Of a DNA stretch of 64,000 nt, positions 36,626-46,260 are shown piece after piece; position 1 is the first letter of the stretch, and the number at the start of each line of letters is the position of its first letter. The position numbers and the translations under genes were made by a program. A model generated the notes under the pieces. That model saw only the letters and a list, made by a program, of their open reading frames with translations. It did not search any database and was not told the DNA's origin. The stretch is taken from contig JAGVVL010000002.1 of assembly GCA_018287875.1 (NCBI GenBank), positions 5,394,001 to 5,458,000 on the forward strand, in the 5' to 3' direction. This stretch comes from Nigrospora sphaerica. Lineage: Eukaryota > Ascomycota > Sordariomycetes > Amphisphaeriales > Apiosporaceae.

Positions 36626-38698
36626 GGATGTACATACAGCGTACCTAACACGACGGGGGGCGGATGTCTATGGGCAGCTACAGAGGCGATGGGGTCACTG
36701 GGCTTCCTCGATTGGAAGGAAAGCAGACCACCCGCCGGTGGCCCCGATCCAGCTCGTCCAGTGGTGAAAGACGACGGACAAGCGCTCCCGCTCCATTGGC
36801 AAGGATATGGATACGTACATACATTACACGTGTATGTGGACGTCCGGACGTGCAAGTCTGAGGGATCCGACAGCCTGGGCTTGGCCGTGGGTACACCCCG
36901 TGCAGCTGACAGCCCGCGATGTCCAGGGGAGGGGGTTTTTCTGGTCGTTCTTTCCGAGGTTCGTACGGTGAAGCCAACCCAAGGGAACATTTGCGTCCTG
37001 CAGCTGGGAAGAACGATGGAGAGGAAGAGAGAGGGGGAAGGAGGCCGATGCCCTGTTACCGCCCACCTTACTAAGCGTCTCGTGAGCGAAATCGAAAAGA
37101 TCCTGGATACGACCGCGTTACCCGAACCTGCGAGCGCCATCTACAGTAATTTGTGAAATGAGCCACGGCTAGGAGAGGCACACAAGCTCCGAGTCGGCCG
37201 GGGCATCCCAGGCAATGGAATTTCCGACCCGCGAATCCCCCCAAGTCCCGAGGGCTGGGACGTGGAAAATATGGTTGGTAGCATGATCGGATATCGAGGC
37301 AACCCTGGCCTGTCTCTTCCTCCGCCTCTCTTTTCTCTCTTTATTTCGCCACGCTATGCCTCTCCCGGCCTCTCTCTGCCCCAGCTCCCTCCAACGCTCG
37401 TTCGGCCAGGTCCTGGACCAGACGCGACGTTACAGTGGAATGCCCATGCCCCATGCCCTGGCCAAGCCTGGCCCCGTCAGCTACGGCCGCCGGCCCAGAC
37501 CGAATCCGGTGGTCCTCTCCGCGTTGTGTGGGGAACCCACTTAACTCTGGTTGGGGTTCACACCCACACCCTCCTCAACCGGGCTACTCGATGGGATAGA
37601 TACCCAACCAAGTATTTTTCTTCCCTAAGGATGGGTTTTGTATGCACTACAACTATACGGCATATTTTGCGCCTCCTTCGCTCGGCTGGTCCGGTACCAA
37701 GTGCCTTTCCCCCATCGACACTAATGTCAAGTCTTGTGCCCGTCGCCCATCTGATCTGGCCGGGCATCGTCCCTGCACCCTGTACCTTCGCTAGTCCCAA
37801 CCTGGTCGGACTGCGGGTATTGGGAATCGGGGGAAAGTCGGTGCCATCCTGTACTGACCCGCCCGCACGTGTGTTTGGACTGGAAGCGCCATGTGGTACG
37901 AGGGCCCGTCGAGCCACCTCGTGACATTTCCCAAAGGGCCAGGCGGGCGGCCGCCGCGCAGGCGTGGGCGTTGGTTGCATCTGATCTTCTTATCTCCGGC
38001 CCAAGCACCATCCCGTGGTTACCTAAGTAGGTGCATACGAAGCGGCTGGGAGCGATGGCCGTCGTTGTCTCTCCCTATTCCCCCTAGATCCAGAGTTCGC
38101 GCGAATCACCTAACGGGCGGAGAATTACCCAGTCCCTTACGTCCGCAGGCTCGCGCCCCAAGATGGGTAGGAGTTGGCATAGATGGCGCTGACTCTCTAC
38201 ACACCCATGTGCCGTGACCGACGGGCTGCGGACTGCCGCAAAGCTCATAAGCGAGCGGCCGGAAGAAACGCGACGTGGCGTCGGTCTTTGGCCGCTGCTG
38301 TTACAACCCGCTGGGCGGGCTGGGACTCGAAGCCTTTTCTGCATGTCACATGCAGCGGGCTGTTGGAAGCAATAGTGGGGCGAGTTGTATCGTGACAACT
38401 GCCCGAGGAGGGGCGTTTAGGCTTGCACTGGGCCTCGAAGGAATGGATACTGACATGAGGTACCTACCTACCTCTGATTCTCAAGTAAGCTCGGCTGATC
38501 CATGGGTGGCCTCAACGTATTCACCGAAGTACAGTTTACCCAGCCAGCTGCCACAGGTCAGAGCCCAGACTGGGAACGGGAGATGGGGTTTTGGGGTTTC
38601 AATGGGTCGGGGCTGAACATGGCCATCCGGTACGGGGACAGGGCACACACAGCCCTGTAAGTGTACCCTCCAGGGCTGGAGAGGGGGAGGGATTGCTT

Positions 38699-38745
38699 CT
38701 TCCCCATTCCCCATTCCCCCATTCCCCGTGTCCCCGTGTCCCCCC
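38699..38745. repeat. CCCCATT / CCCCGTGT tandem tract
   Basis: C-rich short tandem units (TTCCCCA followed by CCCCGTGT) in non-coding sequence; the opposite strand is correspondingly G-rich. Confidence 0.75.
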
Positions 38746-40180
38746 CCCTCCGCACCACGAATATCTCCAAACCTGGAGAACATGGGGCCAACATCCTAGG
38801 TCGGCCCGAATAGCACAATGTCCAGACGCCGAACGACGGGCGCTTCTGCTCAGCCAACGACACGTCCGTATCCAGCAACCCCTCGCCTGCGACGCTTGTT
38901 TGTGTTGTTGGCCCTGTCTGCTCTGCGTACCCATGATGCCCTCCCTCGGTCTCCCTCGGCCTCGTACGCGTTGGTTGTCGACCCGGCCTTGCAGCAGCTG
39001 GCCAGCTCGCATCGTGCCTGATACGAGGCAGAAAAAAAAGAACGTACCACCACCCCCCAACTTACATACCAGCCACTCGCTCTCGTCTCGCATCGTCTAT
39101 GGAAGAGGCTCGCCCCAGTTCCGACCAACGTGCCCTCGCGCGCCCTTGCTCTGCAAGAGGGTGAGAGAAGCGCCAGCGCCTCGCATGAAATGGCCGAAGG
39201 AACTCTGTGCCCAGTCGTGAGTACACCTACCGCCGCCATCGTCTCGGTTGCTTCCCGGACCCTAATTCGGCAGACTACCCTCCACCTCCATCACACACCC
39301 AATTTTCGCAGTTTACCTACGTGCGCTGCTGTTGTTGGCCAACTATTATGAATTGGGACCCCATTTATCAACCCTTAGCCTACCGAAACATCGGAACCGA
39401 CCCGAACTGATGGGTCTCTTTTTTTCCTCCACCCCTCCTTTTTGTTAGTGTCGGTCTAGTTTGGCCCCCCCCCTTCTCCTACGAGACCTGTGACCGGCGG
39501 TGACGCTCGCCTGTCGGCCGCCGCAACCACCCTATAGGAGTACCACCACTTTTGCCCAGGATGGTCGGCTTCTCCCACCGGGGCATGGGCATCCTTCCAC
39601 CGTCACCCCGACTCGCCACCCGCTCCAGCAGGAGCACTTCAGCCCGTCTCAGTTGTCCCGAGGGACGCGTGACTTCTAGACGAGAATAACTCACGCGCCA
39701 ACCTCGCCCTTTTTGGCGACCAAGATGCTGGAGAGGCGGGCAGTTGGGCCTCCCCGATGGAGTGGAGATGGGCTCACATTTGTCACTCCATCGGTCGGTC
39801 TAGCCTGTGGGTATTACAAGTCTGCCTTTCATCTTTCGCGTGTCCGCTGAGACCCCGCCTCGGCTGCTTTGGCCCCCATCACCAGCGCGTCCGGTATGGG
39901 TGCGGACGAACTACCAGAGAAAACGGCTCCTTTGTCAGCTCGGCCCTGGATCTCTGGCTTGTGGTGTAGGGACCCCGGATGGGTATGACATGCAGATCGC
40001 TCCATCAATTACGATTTGGCGACCGTAATTCGTTAACCTCGACAATCGCTGTCAGGTCTGTACCATAGCGCTTGCCGTCATGTGTCACGACTGTCACCAA
40101 TAAGACGCCGGACATGGGTAGGTAGGCCGTTCGGCCATATACGGGTGTTGAGCCTCTCACCGCGCCGGTCTGGCGCCCTT

Positions 40181-42589
40181 TCAAAAGGCCGTCAGCTTGT
40201 GAACCCTCTTCTCGACGGCTCTCTCAAACTCTTGGATACCTCCGGGAAGCAAGGTCATCTGGCCCGCCTTCAGCCTGTATACGACGCGCCGCCTCGGCGT
40301 CTCTTCCTCGACGCCCGAGTCGTCGCTGTCCTCGTTGTCTTCGGCGAGACCCTCGACCACGCCGCGCATGAACCACCGGTCGTGACTGACGAGGACAACG
40401 GCGCCCTCCCAGCCGTGCAAAGCATCGCGCAGAGCCGCAACCGTCTCGTAATCCAGGTGCGTCGTGACTTCGTCGAGCACCAGGCAGTGCGGGCCTTTCC
40501 ACAGGATCCGCACCAGCTCCAATCTCACCAGCTGCCCCCCGGAGAGCTTCCGGATCGGCACGTCGGACGCGAGGCGCCCCTGCAGGCCCAGGGACCCGAG
40601 GAGAGCTCGAATCGCGCCCTCATCCAGCTCATCTCCCGCTTCCCGGGTCAGCAGGGTCAAGGCCGTCAGCGCCGGCTCCGCCCGGCCCGTCTTTTGTAGT
40701 GCCTCGACAGCATGCTGCGAGTAATACCCCAGCCTCATGCGGGGATGCGCCGTCATCTCCCCGGATGTAGGGGTGAACTCCCTGGCGAGCAACTTGATCA
40801 GGGTGGATTTACCCCCGCCGTTGAGGCCGAGAACCCCGACGCGATCACCCATGTGCACCGACAGCGAGATGCCGGCGAGAACCAGGGGTGGCGGCGCCTT
40901 CCTACCCTGTCCCTCGGGAGGGTACCGAAACGCGACTTTCTCTAACGAGAGCAACGGCCCTGGGAAGCGCAGGTCCGGCGGCTCGGGCAGCACAAAGCGG
41001 ATGGGCCGATCTTCTTTTTCGACTTCGATGTCCGCGCGTGCGCTGAGGTGATGGCCAACCAAATCCCGGTTCAGCTTGAAGCGCCCGCCGTGGCTGTTGA
41101 CCTCGAGACCCCAGCGGTCGTCGAGCTTCTTCTGTCTGGACTTGGCCTGGCGCATCTTGTTCTGATCGTTCTTGGCGCGGCCCTCCTTCATGTTGCGCGC
41201 GATTGTCTTCTCTATGTGTTCTTTCTGTTTGTCTTTGGCCTCCTTCATCTTGCTAAGGTGGAGCTGCTTCTCGGCCCGGCTCAACTCGTACGTCGGCAAG
41301 TCGCCGTGGAAGTAGACGAGGGCCTTGTCTTTGAACAGGACGAGGTCGGTGCACAGGGAGATGAAGTCGCGGTCGTGGGAGACGAGGATGAGCGTGGGCG
41401 GGTCCGACGCCTCGGCCATGGATGTGAGGTGGTGTTGCAACCACATAATGCCCAGAAGGTCGAGGAAGTTGGTCGGCTCGTCCAGGATTAGGATATCAGT
41501 CTCCTGAAGCAGGACGGCCGCGAGCGCCGTGCGCATCTTCCACCCACCGGAAAGACTCGACACGGGCCTCTCCATATAAGCTTCGCCGAAGCCAAGGCCA
41601 CTGAGAATCGTCTTGGCCCGGGACTCGATCTCGGCTGTTCTCGCCGGCTCGACCTGGATTTCGAGCTCGGCGAGGACATCTGCCGCTTCCATAGTCTCTG
41701 CGGCCAGGGTGTCGGACGTAATCTCGACGTCTGGTTGTTCGTAAAGAGCTTGATAGGCGGCGACCTCCTTTTCCTTGGCGAGCAAGGTCTTGCGAGCCTG
41801 CGCGCCCCGGGCCCCGCTCCGCAGCCTGGCGTCTTTATCGAGTAGAAATAGCTCCTTCTGCAGCCTCTCTTTACGGAGCTGGCGGAGACCCCGGAGCGCC
41901 CCATAGGGATTGCTGCTTCTGGCGGCGCCGGAGAGCACTGGTTTGGTTGTTAGGACTAGTCATCGTCGCCGCTGGCGCCGAGGAGCGCTACCGACCTGCG
42001 ATGTCCTTTTGCAACTTATTGCGTGCCGTGGCCCTTTCTATAACCTCCTCCAAGACCGTTGGGCCCCTTTCCTCTCCCACGTCCGTGACGGTGCGTTTGG
42101 GCGTCTCGTCCACAGTGGCATCGCCCACGTCTGTCTGTTGCAGGATGGCCACCCTCGTTTTCTCCGGTATGCCCGGTATAAGCTTGTCGGCTATCGCCTT
42201 GAGCAGAGCTTTTGGCAGCGCGCGGGGCTTTTGCGTCAGCAACCGGCCGGCGGGCCCCACGGAGAGCGAGGGAAGAGTAGGAGAGGAGGAAGGGGAGGGG
42301 GAATGTCGCTTTTCTTACTGGACTTGCCCGTCCCATTCTTCCCGACGAGGGCGTAACGCTGGCCCGCCTTAAGCCGGAGCTTGGCGTTGCAAAGGATCTC
42401 GGCGCCGTCGGCCTTGGCTTGGGCCTTGGCCTTGCCCTTGGCGGCGGCGGCGGCGGCGGCGGACGTGGCGACGGTGACGAACAGGCCCTCGACGTCGAGC
42501 TCGCGGTAGTTGGGCGCCGCGATGTCGAACCGCGTCTGCTTGCTGGTGCACAGGATCGAGGCGGCCGCCTCGGAGTCCATCGACGTCAT
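40181..42589 (-). CDS. ABC-F family ATPase (Gcn20/Arb1/Uup-like)
   Basis: Three exons (42319-42589, 41996-42208, 40181-41937) give 746 residues: two ABC domains and no membrane helices, the ABC-F layout of ribosome-associated factors. In domain 1, Walker A is GKNGTGKST (83-91), the signature is LSGGW (290-294) and Walker B is DEPTNFLD (314-321). In domain 2, Walker A is GLNGGGKST (532-540), the signature is LSGGQ (626-630) and Walker B is DEVTTHLD (650-657), where most members have DEPTNHLD. A Lys/Gln-rich charged linker (about residues 380-435) separates them, as in the ABC-F P-site tRNA interaction motif. An Ala/Lys-rich low-complexity segment lies at residues 44-60. Relatives act in translation control or ribosome biogenesis; which subfamily this is cannot be settled by eye. 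Intron 2 has the donor GTCGGT, weaker than its neighbours, but a good CTAAC branch sequence. Confidence 0.9.
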
Positions 42590-43700
42590 CTTGTATCACG
42601 GCCGTGAACCACCGAAGCACAACCAACGGTACGTGTGTGCGCGCGTGCGATATCAAACCGATGCGAGGCCGTGAGTTTAGGGTCCGGATGGAAGAAGGGG
42701 GAAATATTGGGGAAAGGCAGAATAGAGACAGCGGTCGAGGTCCCGGCGCGTTGCTTGCTCTTGTATACCAACCCGGCCTACGACTTAGAGAAGGGTCCAT
42801 GGGCCCTGGGGTTATATATCCCTACCACGGCGGAAGGGGAGCTGCAGCCTTCCTAAGGGGCATCCGTCCACCCGTCCCATTCATCGCACCGCCTACCGGG
42901 AGGCGGCGCTGGAAGGGGGAACAAGCTGCTCCACGGGCACTCGACGCCGGTTGCGTCGAGAGGGGGGCGTCTTGGGTTCTGTCCATCGACGTTGTTTGTG
43001 CCGGCCGGGGCGGGTCATTTCCCGGCATGATTCAAAATGAATCATCCATGCCGGCCGGGGTCGTCCATCTCCCGCGCCCCTCCCCGCATTTTGGTGCGCT
43101 GCGAAAAACCGTGGAACTAATCTACCCACTGGTGCGCCCCAACGGGCGTGGGAGTCACGCCGCCGAGAGGATGCCGCCGCTCCAAGGGGGTCAAGCGAAA
43201 ATCTACCGTCTACGTCTGGTATTGCCTCGGTGTCGTACTCTTTACTAGATGGACAGCCCGCGGGTGTGCGACGACGGATCCGCCATGGATTGTTGGGTAA
43301 GGTAAGGTAGGAGGTACCTACGCGCAGTTGCCGCTAACAAGAAACTGCCCCGAGTACGTATGACCGCTAGGTCCCAGCGGCCAGGCAGATGAACCTTGGC
43401 CACTACATATGCACCGCGCGCCGACATTCCAGGAGGGAGGCTTGCGTCAGTTGTGCTCTTGACTCTTCCCCGAGAGACGCGGCCCACCAGGAACGTTTCT
43501 GATCACCAACTGTCTCGCCATGACATGGGAATCCCCGAGTATACTGGAGCGCTCGGAGAAGGTATGGGCCACCGAGGTACAACGAGCCGTTGGTGGAAAT
43601 GGTGCAGATGCCACGACATCGGACCCTTCCCCACCCAGCGGTACGGCGTCCCGTGTAGCATACGCCGTGCATTTCTGCGCCCACTTCCCCCGTTAGGTGC
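42590..43700. other. Intergenic between ABC-F gene and lipid kinase gene
   Basis: Holds the ABC-F promoter. TATATA occurs near 42813, about 225 bp before that gene's ATG. A direct and inverted repeat pair is at 42999-43060, and AGGTACCT-type motifs lie at about 43300-43323. No coding sequence seen. Confidence 0.55.
42999..43060. repeat. Direct repeat flanking a short hairpin
   Basis: TGCCGGCCGGGG occurs at 42999-43010 and again at 43049-43060. Between them ATGATTCA (43027-43034) and its reverse complement TGAATCAT (43038-43045) form a hairpin or dyad site with a 3-base spacer. It lies about 440 bp upstream of the ABC-F start codon. Confidence 0.6.
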
Positions 43701-45158
43701 TCACGAGCACAGGGAGGCGTCGACCAGAATCTGCAGGTGCGGGGTGTCGGCGGGGCGGACGGCCATGGAGCCGCCGGGCGGGAGCTCGACGATGGCGCCA
43801 TCGACGCAGACCTTGCGCCAGCGCGCATCGGCCTCGCGGGTGGTGACGTGGACCTCGTCGATAGCCTCGTAGCCGACGCGCTCCTCGACGGCCTCGCCGT
43901 CGTCGCCCGCGCCGCGGCCGCGCCAGCGCATGTCGACGTGCTTGCCGCCGTCGTAGGCCTGCATCATGATGGCCATGGTCTGGGGCCCGTCGACGGCGGC
44001 GAAGTGCACGAGCCGCAGCTGCCCGTCGAGCGGCCGGCTCGCCGGCGATATGGTAAAGGTCCGCTCGAGGTTGGACACCATGGTGGCCAGGATGTAGCCG
44101 TGCCGCCGCCGCTCCAGCAGCCGCGCCGGGGCCCCGTCGGGCGCCCCCGTCCCGCGCACCCGCACCGCCGCCTCGTACCCGTGGCTCTCCTTGAGGAGCT
44201 CGGCCGCCACCATGCCGAAGCGCTTGTCGCCGTGCTGCCGGTACTCGGGCGTGTCGCTCTCCCAGACGAGCTGGGAATGGAAGCCGTACGAGGCCACAAT
44301 GGCGCCGTACAGGTGCGAAACCCCGTCGGCGGCGCCGCCCGCGTCCTCGGCCGCCTGCTCCGGGCTGATCTGCCTCGCGCCGGGCGAGAAGTCGACGCGG
44401 AACGAGGGCAGCGGCGCGGCTCGGCCTCGCAGCAAAGTGCGCAGGCCGAGGGCCAGGGGCGTCGGCGCCGACGAGCCGCAGGCGGCGTAGACGGGCTTGT
44501 GCAGCGAGTTGAACAGGGCGTTGCCCGTGCCCAGCGGCAGCGGCGCGACGAGCGGCTTCTTGGCGCCGGGGGCGTGGCCGTTGAGGAGCTCGACGATGCC
44601 GCCGTCGCCGCTCATCAGCACGATGGTGTGGTCCCGGTCGGCCGCCAGCCCCCGGGCAAACGTCTGGATGCTCCGGGCGTCCTGGGTGACGGTCAGGCCG
44701 TAGGTGCCGGCGGCGGCGACGGGGCCGAGATCGTCGGGCGTGGCCACGGGCGCGAGGCCGAGGCGGCGCAGCAGCGGGCCCAGCACGGCATCGTAGAAGT
44801 CCGAGGCGTGACCGGTGCCCGAGCGCGTGGACACGACGAGGTGCACCTGGCGGCCCGCGTCGCTGCGCAGGTGGTCGGGCACCCGGCTTACAAGCAGGCC
44901 GTCGACGATGGCGCGGGGCAGGGCGGCGGCCGACTGGCACCTCAGGCCGAACGACGGCTCTTCCTGCAGGCTGAAGACGTCGTAGCCACCGTCGGGCCGC
45001 GGCACGACACAAACAATTTCCTCCGCCTTGGCCAGGTCCAGCGGCGCGTCCATGGGCGAAGTCGAACGGCCGTGAGAGTGGGAAGCGGGCTCGGCCAACT
45101 GCCCCTCAGCGGGCGGCCGCGTTTCACCATGGGCTGCTGCTGCTGCTAGGCTCGCCAT
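43701..45158 (-). CDS. Diacylglycerol/sphingosine kinase-type lipid kinase
   Basis: Single exon of 485 codons from the first ATG at 45158; the frame is open a little further upstream but without ATG. A later methionine at 45053 is an alternative start. The DAGK catalytic fold is shown by VVSTRSGTGHA (about residues 108-118), the nucleotide-binding motif SGDGG (183-187) and PLGTGN (208-213). The length and C-terminal beta-sandwich region (GGSMAVRPADTPHLQILVD) suit the sphingosine kinase/YegS-like group. The enzyme should phosphorylate a lipid alcohol such as a long-chain base, ceramide or diacylglycerol; the substrate is not readable from sequence. Codon third positions are almost all G or C, which produces long open frames on the other strand. 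No intron and no signal peptide seen. Confidence 0.85.
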   Translation of the reverse strand: MASLAAAAAHGETRPPAEGQLAEPASHSHGRSTSPMDAPLDLAKAEEIVCVVPRPDGGYDVFSLQEEPSFGLRCQSAAALPRAIVDGLLVSRVPDHLRSDAGRQVHLVVSTRSGTGHASDFYDAVLGPLLRRLGLAPVATPDDLGPVAAAGTYGLTVTQDARSIQTFARGLAADRDHTIVLMSGDGGIVELLNGHAPGAKKPLVAPLPLGTGNALFNSLHKPVYAACGSSAPTPLALGLRTLLRGRAAPLPSFRVDFSPGARQISPEQAAEDAGGAADGVSHLYGAIVASYGFHSQLVWESDTPEYRQHGDKRFGMVAAELLKESHGYEAAVRVRGTGAPDGAPARLLERRRHGYILATMVSNLERTFTISPASRPLDGQLRLVHFAAVDGPQTMAIMMQAYDGGKHVDMRWRGRGAGDDGEAVEERVGYEAIDEVHVTTREADARWRKVCVDGAIVELPPGGSMAVRPADTPHLQILVDASLCS

Positions 45159-46260
45159 GGCGTATCTGTCACCGGTATCCCAAAACACTTGCCCGGAACG
45201 GGGCGACCGAGCGGACTGGCGCACTTGCGAGGCAGGGACTGGAGAAGGCGGTATAGGTGCATCCGCTGGGCCGTCGGGGCACTTTTTGGTATGCAGGTGG
45301 CAAAGAGATGGGAAACTGGGATGGAGGGGTGCGAAGAGGGTTCAAGATAAGGCCTGGGTGAGCGTTTGACAGCGGGCGGCGCCAACCCCTGCCTACTACT
45401 AGGTGCTGTGATTATTATTAGCCTCGGGAGGGTACCTACGACCGTACACTGGGCACAGTGTTAGGTACACGAAGTACCTAGCGGTAGTGACCCGCTGCGC
45501 CCTTGGCCCCGGGGACATGTTACCTGCCTGCCATGCGAACGCACATGAACCTCGGATAACGAGACGGAACCGCCCTGACTGTTGCTTCAAGAACTGTGGG
45601 GGATGGCGGAAAAAAGAAGAAGAAAAAACCACCCAAGTACCGAGCTTGCGGGTTTCCTACGAATAGGCGAGCGGGACGCGATACAAGGGCTGACTGACCA
45701 TCACAACGCAAGGCATAAGCGCAAACGTAAGCCGGAGCAGCGGGACCTAACAACTCGTGCGGGACGCTGGTTTGAGGGCCCGACCCGGGTTAGGGAGGCT
45801 TGAGTGTATTACCAATCCCGCTTATCATCTCTATGCCGAGTTCCAACGCCCCAAGGGCGGGCAAACTCGAGGCCGCCGGCCCATGCATGGAAGACTGCCG
45901 CGCTTGTCGGGAGACGGGGAAAACGGAGCCGTCAGTGCCCGCGCCAGCAACCCGCACGGCCGCCTGGCTACCCGGCTGCTGAGTGCCTTGGTGGAGGTAC
46001 CTCGGCAAGACCAAGTAAGCAGAAGGGCGCACGCAATCCATGCACCCTCCGTGTACGCGTCCGGCATCGGCCGTATCGATGACATGTATCTCGGCCCCCC
46101 CCGCAGCCTCTCTCCGCGATGCCTTCGTCTTGAACCCAACCCTACGCACCGCCAGGGAGGGGGTCCTATGGTAGCCGGTAGACGATGCGGTCCGCCTTGC
46201 CCGTCACCGTACCCAGGCCGGGTACCGTCACATGCGCCGACGAGTGCGACGTGCTGCTGC
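45159..46260. other. Intergenic between lipid kinase gene and trm1
   Basis: No gene recognised. TAGGTAC-type motifs are present at about 45430-45440, 45461-45480 and 45993-46002. Confidence 0.55.

Larger units (their letters stand above)
35873..40180. other. Intergenic 4.3 kb upstream of sugar transporter
   Basis: No gene recognised. It contains a 12-bp tandem repeat at 36591-36625, a C-rich tandem tract at 38699-38745, and TAGGTA-type motifs at 38018-38034, 38459-38474 and near 40113. A CTATATAG palindrome at 36078-36085 lies about 205 bp before the transporter ATG. The right end is the 3' flank of the ABC-F gene. Confidence 0.55.

Noticed and set aside
43737..45149. 470-codon open frame on the plus strand over the lipid kinase
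   Set aside because: The kinase has almost only G/C third positions, which removes stops on the other strand. The predicted protein is Arg/Gly/Val-rich low complexity.
46123..46150. Possible tRNA B-box (GGTTCAAGAC on the minus strand)
   Set aside because: The flanking bases do not form a T-stem, and no A-box or acceptor stem is in place.
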